From NCBI GenBank assembly GCA_048595745.1, contig CP184361.1: a DNA stretch of 64,000 bases; one strand, given 5' to 3'. The notes beneath the pieces were generated by a model that did not search any database, was not told the DNA's origin, and worked only from the letters and a program-made list of their open reading frames with translations. The DNA comes from Aquipseudomonas alcaligenes_A. Lineage in GTDB: Bacteria; Pseudomonadota; Gammaproteobacteria; Pseudomonadales; Pseudomonadaceae. A program made the position numbers and the translations under genes. Every line of letters begins with the position of its first letter. Position 1 is the first letter of the stretch. Positions 55,552 through 63,362 of the stretch are shown here, one piece after another.

Positions 55552-57039
55552 ATGGAATTCCTCGTCAAAAGCACCCGTCCGGAAACCCTGAAGACCGCCA
55601 CCCTGGTCGTCGCCCTCGGCGAAGGCCGCAAGCTCGGCACCGCCGCCAAGGCGCTAGACGACGCCAGCGGCGGCGCCATCTCGGCCGTGCTCAAGCGCGG
55701 CGACATCGCCGGCAAGCAAGGCCAGACCCTGCTGCTGCACAGCCTGCCGGGCCTCAAGGCCGAGCGCGTGCTGCTGCTGGGCAGCGGCAAGGGCGAACTC
55801 TCCGACCGCCAGTTCCGTAAATTGGTTGCAGCCGCCCATGGCGTGCTGAAGAACCTCGGTGGCAGCGACGCGGTGCTGGCCCTCGGCGAACTCAAGGTCA
55901 AGGGCCGCGATGCCTACGGCAAGGCCCGCCTGCTGGTCGAGACCCTGGCTGATGGCGGCTATCTGTTCGACCAGTTCAAGAGCAAGAAGGCCGAGCCGAA
56001 GGCGCTGAAGAAGATCACCCTGATCGCCGACAAGGCCGAACTGGCCGATGTCGAGCGCGGCAGCCTGCATGCCCGCGCCATCACCACCGGTATGGCCTTC
56101 ACCAAGGACCTCGGCAACCTGCCGCCGAACCTCTGCCACCCCAGCCACCTGGCCGAAGAGGCCAAGGCCCTGGCCAAGGCGCACAAGAACCTCAAGGTCG
56201 ACATCCTCGACGAGAAGAAGCTCAAGGAGCTGGGCGCCGGCGCCTTCCTCGCCGTGGCCCAGGGCAGCGAGCAGCCGCCGCGGATGATCGTGCTCCACTA
56301 CCAGGGCGGCAAGAAGGACGAAAAACCCTTCGCCCTGGTCGGCAAGGGCATCACCTTCGACACCGGCGGCATCAGCATCAAGCCGGCCGCCGGCATGGAC
56401 GAGATGAAATACGACATGTGCGGCGCCGCCAGCGTGCTCGGCACCCTGCGCGCCGTGCTGGAGCTGCAACTGCCGATCAACCTGGTGTGCCTGCTGGCCT
56501 GCGCTGAGAACATGCCCAGCGGCAGGGCGACTCGGCCGGGCGATATCGTCACCACCATGAGCGGGCAGACCGTGGAAATCCTCAATACCGACGCCGAAGG
56601 CCGCCTGGTGCTGTGCGACACCCTGACCTATGCCGAGCGCTTCAAGCCGCAGGCGGTGATCGACGTCGCCACCCTCACCGGCGCCTGCGTGGTGGCACTG
56701 GGCTCGGTGGTGTCGGGCCTGATGGGTAACAACGACGCCCTGGTGAAGCAGATCCTCAAGGCAGGCGAGCACGCCGATGACCGCGCCTGGCAGCTGCCGC
56801 TGCACGACGAGTACCAGGAACAGCTCGACAGCCCCTTCGCCGACATCGCCAACATCGGCGGACCGAAGGCCGGGAGCATCACCGCTGGCTGCTTCCTGTC
56901 GCGCTTCGCCAAGAACTACCACTGGGCGCACCTGGACATCGCCGGTACCGCCTGGGTCAGCGGCGGCAAGGACAAGGGTGCCACCGGCCGCCCGGTACCC
57001 CTGCTGACCCAGTACCTGCTCGACCGCGCCCAGGCCTGA
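55552..57039 (+). CDS. pepA: leucyl aminopeptidase
   Basis: M17 zinc/manganese aminopeptidase, 495 residues, removing N-terminal residues from peptides; in some bacteria it also acts in recombination and regulation. The N-terminal domain spans about 1-165. The catalytic domain has VGKGITFDTGGISIKPA, the signature NTDAEGRL and metal ligands in MKYDMCGAA. ATG 55552 (MEFLVKS) has GGGGA 10 nt upstream. Confidence 0.97.
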   Translation: MEFLVKSTRPETLKTATLVVALGEGRKLGTAAKALDDASGGAISAVLKRGDIAGKQGQTLLLHSLPGLKAERVLLLGSGKGELSDRQFRKLVAAAHGVLKNLGGSDAVLALGELKVKGRDAYGKARLLVETLADGGYLFDQFKSKKAEPKALKKITLIADKAELADVERGSLHARAITTGMAFTKDLGNLPPNLCHPSHLAEEAKALAKAHKNLKVDILDEKKLKELGAGAFLAVAQGSEQPPRMIVLHYQGGKKDEKPFALVGKGITFDTGGISIKPAAGMDEMKYDMCGAASVLGTLRAVLELQLPINLVCLLACAENMPSGRATRPGDIVTTMSGQTVEILNTDAEGRLVLCDTLTYAERFKPQAVIDVATLTGACVVALGSVVSGLMGNNDALVKQILKAGEHADDRAWQLPLHDEYQEQLDSPFADIANIGGPKAGSITAGCFLSRFAKNYHWAHLDIAGTAWVSGGKDKGATGRPVPLLTQYLLDRAQA

Positions 57040-57047
57040 CCCGGCCC

Positions 57048-57464
57048 ATGCGCGTCGAATTCTACGTGCTCTCCAGCGCCACACCGGACGGCCGCCTGCG
57101 CGCGGCCTGCCAGCTGGCCGCCAAGGCCTGGAAGGCCGGCCTGCCGGTGTTCCTGCGCGGCGCCGACCAGGCGCAGTGCGAGGAGCTGGACCGGCTGCTG
57201 TGGAGCTTCCGCCCGGAATCCTTCATCCCCCACGGCCTGCACGAGGACGATGCGCAGGCACCGGTGGTGATCGGCCTGGACCAGGAGCCGGCGCAGGCCG
57301 GCGGCGTGCTGCTCAACCTGCACCCGCAGTTGTCGCCGCACCTGGCCCGGTTCAATCGGGTGATCGAGATCGTCAACCAGGAGCCGGCGCTGCTGGCCCA
57401 GTGTCGCGAGAATTTCCGCCAGTACCGCCAGCTGGGTCACGACCCGCAGCGCGTCGAGCTGTGA
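57048..57464 (+). CDS. holC: DNA polymerase III chi subunit
   Basis: Chi joins the clamp loader (through psi) to SSB at the replication fork. It has 138 residues with the family stretches VEFYVLSS, LDRLLWSFRPESFIPHG and RFNRVIEIV. It starts 8 bp after pepA, the usual pepA-holC-valS order. Confidence 0.94.
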   Translation: MRVEFYVLSSATPDGRLRAACQLAAKAWKAGLPVFLRGADQAQCEELDRLLWSFRPESFIPHGLHEDDAQAPVVIGLDQEPAQAGGVLLNLHPQLSPHLARFNRVIEIVNQEPALLAQCRENFRQYRQLGHDPQRVEL

Positions 57465-57543
57465 AATGCAGCGCATTCTCGAAATAGCCCGCTACAGAGC
57501 GTAGAATCGGTCGCCTCGGCCACCTTCCCCGCCCGCAATGCCC

Positions 57544-57993
57544 ATGGACAGCTCCAAACCACCAAAGCCCGATCTCCTGCTGGATGACCTGGAAGCCATC
57601 CGCCAGCTGCTGGAGAAGGAGCAACTGGAACCGCCGCTGCTGACCGAAACACTGGACGATGACCTGCAGATTCCCGTGCTGTCGGAGATCATCGAACCGG
57701 GCCCGGACGCACCGGCCGCCGCGCCGCTGGCCGCGGTCGCCCTGTCCTATCCGGTGCAACCCGCCGTCGCACCGCCCCCGCGCCCTGCGCCGGCAACCCC
57801 CAGCGCCGCGAGCATCGGCAGCACCGTGCAGCAGAGCCTGGCGGCCCAGGGCAAGCTGGACGCCGAGCTGCGCGCCGCCGCCCAGCTGATCCTGCAGGAT
57901 GTGATCGACGACTTCGTGCCGCAGATCGAGGCCGAGCTCAAGCGCCGCCTGGACGCCCGCCTGGACCGCCTGCTCAAGCAGCCCAAGGGCTAG
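57544..57993 (+). CDS. hypothetical protein between holC and valS
   Basis: About 149 residues: an acidic N-terminal helix-forming part (about 1-55; DLLLDDLEAIRQLLEKEQ), a Pro/Ala-rich linker (about 58-95), and a C-terminal amphipathic helical segment rich in Leu, Asp and Arg (about 98-149). It is conserved at this position in Pseudomonas and is sometimes called a DNA polymerase III-associated protein, without direct evidence. ATG 57544 (MDSSKPP) is preferred; ATG 57538 is two codons upstream. Neither has a clear ribosome-binding site, suggesting coupling or weak expression. Confidence 0.75.
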   Translation: MDSSKPPKPDLLLDDLEAIRQLLEKEQLEPPLLTETLDDDLQIPVLSEIIEPGPDAPAAAPLAAVALSYPVQPAVAPPPRPAPATPSAASIGSTVQQSLAAQGKLDAELRAAAQLILQDVIDDFVPQIEAELKRRLDARLDRLLKQPKG

Positions 57994-58089
57994 CCCGCGC
58001 GCCATACGGCGGCCAGTGGCCCGCGGGTGGCGCCAGCCGTTATACTCGGCGGCTTTCCCGCTCAGTTGCCAATACGGTCCCGCCGACTC

Positions 58090-60921
58090 ATGGACAAGAC
58101 CTACCAGCCCCACGCCATCGAAACCGCCCTGTACCAGAACTGGGAGGCGAACAACTACTTCGCCCCGCAAGGTTCCGGCGAGCCCTACACCATCATGATC
58201 CCGCCGCCGAACGTCACCGGCAGCCTGCACATGGGCCACGGTTTCAACAACTCGATCATGGACTGCCTGGTCCGCTTCCGCCGCATGCAGGGCCGCAATA
58301 CCCTGTGGCAGCCGGGCACCGACCACGCAGGCATCGCCACCCAGATGGTGGTCGAGCGCCAGCTGGCCGCCGAGGGCATCGGCCGCCACGATCTGGGCCG
58401 CGAGAAGTTCCTGGAGAAGGTCTGGGAATGGAAGGAGCAGTCCGGCGGCACCATCACCCGGCAGATCCGTCGTCTGGGCAGCTCGGTGGACTGGTCGCGC
58501 GAGCGCTTCACCATGGACGAAGGCCTGTCCGAGGCCGTTAAAGAAGCCTTCGTGCGCCTGCACCAGGACGGCCTGATCTACCGCGGCAAGCGCCTGGTCA
58601 ACTGGGACACCAAGTTCCACACCGCCATCTCCGACCTCGAAGTGGAAAACCACGACGAGAAGGGCCACCTGTGGAACCTGCGCTATCCGCTGGCCGACGG
58701 CAAGAAGACCGCCGAGGGCCTGGACTACCTGATCGTCGCCACCACCCGCCCGGAAACCATGCTCGGCGACAGCGCCGTGGCCGTGCACCCGGAAGACGAG
58801 CGCTACAAGGCGCTGATCGGCAGCTACATCGAGCTGCCGCTGGTGGGCCGCCGTATCCCGATCATCGCCGACGACTACTGCGACCCCGAGTTCGGCACCG
58901 GCTGCGTGAAGATCACTCCAGCCCACGACTTCAACGACTATGAAGTCGGCAAGCGCCACAACCTACCGCTGATCAACATCTTCGACAAGGACGCCCAGGT
59001 GCTCGCCAAGGCCCAGGTGTTCAACATCGACGGCAGCGTCAACGCCGAGATCGACGGCAGCCTGCCGGCCGAATACGCCGGCCTCGACCGCTTCGTCGCG
59101 CGCAAGCAGATCGTCGCCGCCTTCGAGGCCGCCGGCCTGCTGGAGAAGATCGAAGACCACGCCCTGAAAGTGCCGAAGGGCGACCGTTCCGGCACCGTCA
59201 TCGAGCCGTGGCTGACCGACCAGTGGTACGTCTCCACCAAGCCGTTGGCCGAGAAGGCCATCGCCGTGGTCGAGAGCGGCGAGATCCAGTTCGTGCCCAA
59301 GCAGTACGAGAACATGTACTTCAGCTGGATGCGCGACATCCAGGACTGGTGCATCAGCCGTCAGCTGTGGTGGGGCCACCGCATCCCGGCCTGGTACGAC
59401 GAGGCCGGCAACGTCTACGTCGGCCGCGACGAGGCGGAAGTCCGCGCCCAGCACAACCTGGGTGACATCGCCCTGCGCCAGGACGAAGACGTGCTGGACA
59501 CCTGGTTCAGCTCCGGCCTGTGGACCTTCTCCACCCTCGGCTGGCCGCAGCAGACCGACTTCCTCAAGACCTTCCACCCGACCGACGTACTGGTTACCGG
59601 CTTCGACATCATCTTCTTCTGGGTCGCCCGGATGATCATGCTGTCCACCCACCTGACCGGGCAGATCCCGTTCAAGACCGTGTACGTGCACGGTCTGGTG
59701 CGCGACGGTCAGGGCCAGAAGATGTCCAAGTCCAAGGGCAACGTGCTCGACCCGCTGGACATCGTCGACGGCATCGACCTCGAAGCCCTGGTGGCCAAGC
59801 GCACCAGCGGCATGATGCAGCCCAAGCTGGCCGAGAAGATCGCCAAGCAGACCCGCGCCGAGTTCCCCGAAGGCATCGCCGCCTACGGCACCGACGCCCT
59901 GCGCTTCACCAACCTGGCGCTGGCCTCCACCGGTCGCGACATCAAGTTCGACATGGGCCGCGTCGAGGGCTACCGCAACTTCTGCAACAAGCTGTGGAAC
60001 GCCGCCAACTTCGTCATCGAGAACACCGATAACCAGGACACCGGCATCAATGGTGAACCCGTGGACCTGTCGCCGGTCGACCGCTGGATCATCTCCGCCC
60101 TGCAGCGCTGCGAGCAGGACGTCACCCGCCACCTCGACGCCTTCCGCTTCGACATGGCCGCCCAGGCACTCTACGAGTTCATCTGGGACGAGTACTGCGC
60201 CTGGTACCTGGAGCTGGTGAAACCTGTTCTCTGGGACGAAAACGCCCCGATCGAGCGCCAGCGCGGCACCCGCCGCACCCTGGTGCGCGTGCTGGAAGTG
60301 ATCCTGCGCCTGGCCCACCCGTTCATGCCCTTCATCACCGAAGAAATCTGGCAGCGCATCAAGCCCCAGGCTGGCGTCAGCGGCGAAACCATCATGCTGC
60401 AGGCCTGGCCGGTGGCCAACGAGAGCCGTATCGACGCGAGCGCCGAAGGCGACATCGAGTGGGTCAAGCAGCTGATGCTCGGCGTGCGCCAGATCCGCGG
60501 CGAGATGAAGATCTCCATGGCCAAGCGCATCGACATCATCGTGCAGAACGCCAATGGCGAAGACCTGCGCCGCCTGGCCGACTTCGAGCCGCTGCTGAGC
60601 AAGCTGGCCAAGCTGGAATCGGTGCGCGTGCTGGCAGCCGGCGAAGAAGCGCCGATGTCCGCCACCGCCCTGGTTGGCGAGATGCAGGTACTGGTTCCCA
60701 TGGCCGGCCTGATCGACAAGGATGCCGAACTGGCGCGCCTGGACAAGGAAATCCAGCGCCTGCAGGGCGAAGTCCAGCGCGTCGGCGGCAAGCTCGCCAA
60801 CGAAGGCTTCGTCGCCAAGGCGCCGGCCGAGGTACTCGACAAGGAGCGCGCCAAGCTGGCCGAAGCCGAACAGGCGCTGGCCAAGCTGGTCGAACAGCGC
60901 GAGAAGATCGCCAACCTGTAA
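58090..60921 (+). CDS. valS: valyl-tRNA synthetase
   Basis: Class I synthetase, 943 residues. HIGH-type motif PPPNVTGSLHMGHG (about 38-51), editing CP1 domain (about 200-400), KMSKS motif (about 543-547), anticodon-binding domain, and a C-terminal coiled-coil arm (about 875-943) typical of ValRS. ATG 58090 is the family start; TATACT at 58041-58046 is a possible -10 element. A terminator and repeat copy D follow. Confidence 0.97.
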   Translation: MDKTYQPHAIETALYQNWEANNYFAPQGSGEPYTIMIPPPNVTGSLHMGHGFNNSIMDCLVRFRRMQGRNTLWQPGTDHAGIATQMVVERQLAAEGIGRHDLGREKFLEKVWEWKEQSGGTITRQIRRLGSSVDWSRERFTMDEGLSEAVKEAFVRLHQDGLIYRGKRLVNWDTKFHTAISDLEVENHDEKGHLWNLRYPLADGKKTAEGLDYLIVATTRPETMLGDSAVAVHPEDERYKALIGSYIELPLVGRRIPIIADDYCDPEFGTGCVKITPAHDFNDYEVGKRHNLPLINIFDKDAQVLAKAQVFNIDGSVNAEIDGSLPAEYAGLDRFVARKQIVAAFEAAGLLEKIEDHALKVPKGDRSGTVIEPWLTDQWYVSTKPLAEKAIAVVESGEIQFVPKQYENMYFSWMRDIQDWCISRQLWWGHRIPAWYDEAGNVYVGRDEAEVRAQHNLGDIALRQDEDVLDTWFSSGLWTFSTLGWPQQTDFLKTFHPTDVLVTGFDIIFFWVARMIMLSTHLTGQIPFKTVYVHGLVRDGQGQKMSKSKGNVLDPLDIVDGIDLEALVAKRTSGMMQPKLAEKIAKQTRAEFPEGIAAYGTDALRFTNLALASTGRDIKFDMGRVEGYRNFCNKLWNAANFVIENTDNQDTGINGEPVDLSPVDRWIISALQRCEQDVTRHLDAFRFDMAAQALYEFIWDEYCAWYLELVKPVLWDENAPIERQRGTRRTLVRVLEVILRLAHPFMPFITEEIWQRIKPQAGVSGETIMLQAWPVANESRIDASAEGDIEWVKQLMLGVRQIRGEMKISMAKRIDIIVQNANGEDLRRLADFEPLLSKLAKLESVRVLAAGEEAPMSATALVGEMQVLVPMAGLIDKDAELARLDKEIQRLQGEVQRVGGKLANEGFVAKAPAEVLDKERAKLAEAEQALAKLVEQREKIANL

Positions 60922-60928
60922 GTAATCC

Positions 60929-60960
60929 GAGGCCCGCCAAAATGCGGGCCTCGTGCTTTT
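60929..60960 (+). terminator. intrinsic terminator after valS
   Basis: GAGGCCCGC-CAAAAT-GCGGGCCTC is followed by GTGCTTTT. Confidence 0.8.
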
Positions 60961-60961
60961 A

Positions 60962-61060
60962 CCCCCTCGCCCTCCGGGAGAGGGCCGGGGTGAGGGTGCC
61001 GCAGGCCACTCGGAGCAGCCTGGAAGCCCCTTACCCTAACCTCTCCCACAGGGAGAGGGA
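60962..61060. repeat. CCCTCTCCC double-hairpin repeat, copy D (valS / winged-helix gene)
   Basis: CCCCCTCGCCCTCCGGGAG then AGGGCCGGGGTGAGGG forms the left half; CCTAACCTCTCCC-ACA-GGGAGAGG forms the right half (to 61060). It is the most diverged of the four copies and the only one outside the nitrogen region. Confidence 0.7.
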
Positions 61061-61077
61061 ACACATCAGGAGTGCCC

Positions 61078-61374
61078 ATGGAAGTCAGCAAGACCCGCAC
61101 CAGCTTCTACCGCCGCCTCTACGTGGCCTGGCTGATCGACAGCGGCACCGCCAGCAGCGTACCGGCGCTGATGGCCGCCACCGGCATGCCGCGGCGCACC
61201 GCCCAAGACACCCTGGCGGCGCTGGCCGAACTGGATATCCACTGCGACTTCGTCCAGCACGACGGCGAGCGCAACAACGCCGGGCACTACGAAATCCACG
61301 ACTGGGGCCCGATCGATCGCGCCTGGGTGGCGGCACACCTGGGCCCGATCAAGGCACTGCTCGGCTACCCCTGA
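61078..61374 (+). CDS. small winged-helix protein (HTH_43-like)
   Basis: A 98-residue protein with a predicted winged helix-turn-helix (about 15-75; SSVPALMAATGMPRRTAQDTL) and a Trp-rich C-terminus (EIHDWGPIDRAWV). It resembles short HTH_43-type DNA-binding proteins of unknown target. ATG 61078 has AGGAG 5 nt upstream, at the edge of repeat copy D. A lone TGTACG (61385-61390) lies just downstream. Confidence 0.75.
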   Translation: MEVSKTRTSFYRRLYVAWLIDSGTASSVPALMAATGMPRRTAQDTLAALAELDIHCDFVQHDGERNNAGHYEIHDWGPIDRAWVAAHLGPIKALLGYP

Positions 61375-61414
61375 CGGCGAATCTGTACGTCGCTTCTGTT
61401 TGCTGGAAATATCT

Positions 61415-61438
61415 GTACAAGAAATTTGACTTGTACAA
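61415..61438. promoter_or_regulatory. LitR/PplR-type operator 1 (TGTACA-N12-TGTACA)
   Basis: TGTACA at 61415-61420 and 61433-61438 are separated by exactly 12 bp. This fits the direct-repeat consensus reported for class II LitR (PplR) of P. putida upstream of light-induced genes. Confidence 0.8.
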
Positions 61439-61457
61439 GAAATCGTTCAAGATAACT
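61427..61457 (+). promoter_or_regulatory. candidate promoter between the two operators
   Basis: TTGACT (61427-61432) and GATAAC (61452-61457) are 19 bp apart, a slightly long spacer typical of MerR-controlled promoters. The -35 hexamer overlaps operator 1, and operator 2 begins two bases after the -10. Confidence 0.4.
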
Positions 61458-61458
61458 T

Positions 61459-61482
61459 GTACATCAACCACCACTTGTACAA
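61459..61482. promoter_or_regulatory. LitR/PplR-type operator 2 (TGTACA-N12-TGTACA)
   Basis: TGTACA at 61459-61464 and 61477-61482, again with 12 bp between. It ends 6 bp before the start codon at 61489. Confidence 0.8.
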
Positions 61483-61488
61483 CTTGCC

Positions 61489-62433
61489 ATGAACGAAGCC
61501 AAAATCAGAATCGGCATCAGCGCCTGCCTGCTCGGAGCGCCGGTGCGCTACAACGGCGGACACAAGCGCTCGACTCTGTGCACCGAGGTGCTCGCCGAAC
61601 ATTTCGAGCTGGTTCCGCTCTGCCCGGAGATGGGCATGGGCCTTGGCACACCGCGCCCGACCATCCGCCTGGTCGGCGAGCCGGAGGCACCGCGCGCACT
61701 GATGCCCCAGGAGCAGGACCGCGACGTCAGCGAAGCGCTGCGTGCCCAGGTCGACCGCGTACCGGCCGGTCTCAGCGGCTTCGTCCTGATGCAGAAATCC
61801 CCCTCCTGCGGCCTGCACCGCGTAAAACTGTACAGAGATAACGGTCATCTGGCCGAAAAAGGCAGCCGCGGCATCTTCGCCGCCGCCCTGCATGCCCGCT
61901 ACCCGGAGCTACCGCTGGAAGAGGAAGGCCGCCTGCACGATCCGGTGCTGCGCGAGAACTTCCTCAATCGCGTGTTCGTCCACGCCCGCTGGCAGCGTCT
62001 GCTGGCCGATGGCATCAGCCGTCAGGGCCTGATCGACTTCCACGCCCGCCACAAATACCTGCTGATGGCCACCCATCCGCAGCAGCAGAAGGCTCTTGGC
62101 CGCCTGCTGAGCCACCTCGGCCAGCAGGACCTGCACGAGCTGGCTACCCGCTATTTCCGTGAGCTGATGAGCGCGCTGAGCCGCCCGGCCACCCGTGGCA
62201 CCCACAGCAATGTGCTGCAGCACCTGAGCGGCTATCTGAAACAGCACCTGGGCAGTGCCGAGCGCGCCGAACTGCAGCACCTGATCACCCAGTACCGCGG
62301 CGGCGTGATCCCGCTGGTGGTGCCGCTGACGCTGCTGCGTCATCACTTCAACCGCCATCCCGACGCCTACATCGCACGCCAGGACTACCTGCGCCCCTAT
62401 CCGGACGCGCTGAGCCTGAGGAATGCGATTTGA
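61489..62433 (+). CDS. DUF523-DUF1722 fusion protein (YbgA-like)
   Basis: A 314-residue protein with an N-terminal DUF523 domain (about 5-155) holding three conserved Cys motifs (SACLLG, LCPEMG, SPSCG) that look able to bind a metal or cluster, and a C-terminal DUF1722 domain (about 185-305; FHARHKYLLMAHP-like start). Family function is unknown, but it recurrently sits next to photolyase genes. There is no Shine-Dalgarno sequence: the operator occupies that position. Its stop overlaps the TTG start of the MerR gene. Confidence 0.88.
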   Translation: MNEAKIRIGISACLLGAPVRYNGGHKRSTLCTEVLAEHFELVPLCPEMGMGLGTPRPTIRLVGEPEAPRALMPQEQDRDVSEALRAQVDRVPAGLSGFVLMQKSPSCGLHRVKLYRDNGHLAEKGSRGIFAAALHARYPELPLEEEGRLHDPVLRENFLNRVFVHARWQRLLADGISRQGLIDFHARHKYLLMATHPQQQKALGRLLSHLGQQDLHELATRYFRELMSALSRPATRGTHSNVLQHLSGYLKQHLGSAERAELQHLITQYRGGVIPLVVPLTLLRHHFNRHPDAYIARQDYLRPYPDALSLRNAI

Positions 62434-63362
62434 GCGCGGCTCTCGACTACCAGCAGGCCCTCGCACAAGGCTACCTGCCCATCCGCGAGGTGGCGCGCAG
62501 TACCGGCGTGAATCCCGTTACCCTGCGCGCCTGGGAGCGCCGCTACGGTCTGGTGGTGCCGTACCGCACGGCCAAGGGTCACCGCCTGTATGCGCCCGAG
62601 CAGATCGAGCGCATCCATCAGGTGCTGACCTGGCTCAACCGCGGCGTGGCCGTGGGCCAGGTACGCGAGCTGCTGGAGCAGAACGAGCCGCCCGAGACGG
62701 TCGTCAGCGGCATCTGGGACGAGCTGCGTCAGGCTATGCTGCACAGCATCACGCACCAGGCCGAGCGCAGCCTGGATGAAGCCTTCAACCGCGCCCAGTC
62801 GCTCTACCCGCCCGGCGTGCTGTGTGCCCAGCTGCTGTTGCCGCTGCTGGCCGAGCTGGACCGGCGCTGGCACGACCTGCCGTTCGGCGCGCAGCTGGAA
62901 CAGGTGTTCTGCCATTCCTGGCTACGCAGCAAGCTCGGCGCCCGCCTCTACCATGACAACCGCCAGCGTGGCGCCGCGCCGCTGCTGCTGGTGAACCTGT
63001 CGGACAGTCACTTCGAACCCGGCCTCTGGCTGTGCGCCTGGCTGCTCAACGGTGCCGGCTGTCCGGTGCAGGTGCTGGACTGGGCAGTGCCGCCCAGCGA
63101 GCTGGTCCAGGCCGTCGACCACATCGCCCCGCGCGCACTGCTGCTGTACTCCGGGCAGGCCCTGGCCGCACCGCTGCGCCACCAGTTGCCGCGCCTGACC
63201 GAAGCCTGCGCCGTGCCGCTGCTGCTGGCCGGCCCCGCCGCCACCATTCATCACGATGAACTCCAGCTGCTGCAGGGCCTCGACCTCGCCGCCGATCCGC
63301 TGCAGGCCGAACAGCGCCTACGCGAACTGGACCTGCTGGAGGATGCCCCATGCGCCAGCTGA
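62430..63362 (+). CDS. MerR-family regulator, class II LitR/CarH-like
   Basis: A 310-residue protein with an N-terminal MerR DNA-binding domain (about 15-85; PIREVARSTGVNPVTLRAWERRYG) and a C-terminal region shaped like the cobalamin-binding module of CarH/LitR. The B12-binding motif is degenerate: D192-S-H194-F-E-P-G198 has an extra residue compared with DxHxxG, and the EH pair after the W-x5-G helix is missing. This points to class II LitR, which in P. putida works with LOV photoreceptors rather than B12. Start is TTG 62430 with GAGG 8-9 nt upstream, overlapping the upstream stop by 4 nt. Confidence 0.85.
   Translation: MSAALDYQQALAQGYLPIREVARSTGVNPVTLRAWERRYGLVVPYRTAKGHRLYAPEQIERIHQVLTWLNRGVAVGQVRELLEQNEPPETVVSGIWDELRQAMLHSITHQAERSLDEAFNRAQSLYPPGVLCAQLLLPLLAELDRRWHDLPFGAQLEQVFCHSWLRSKLGARLYHDNRQRGAAPLLLVNLSDSHFEPGLWLCAWLLNGAGCPVQVLDWAVPPSELVQAVDHIAPRALLLYSGQALAAPLRHQLPRLTEACAVPLLLAGPAATIHHDELQLLQGLDLAADPLQAEQRLRELDLLEDAPCAS

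Noticed and set aside
61385..61390. TGTACG as a fifth LitR half-site
   Set aside because: It has no partner 12 bp away, so it is not counted as an operator.
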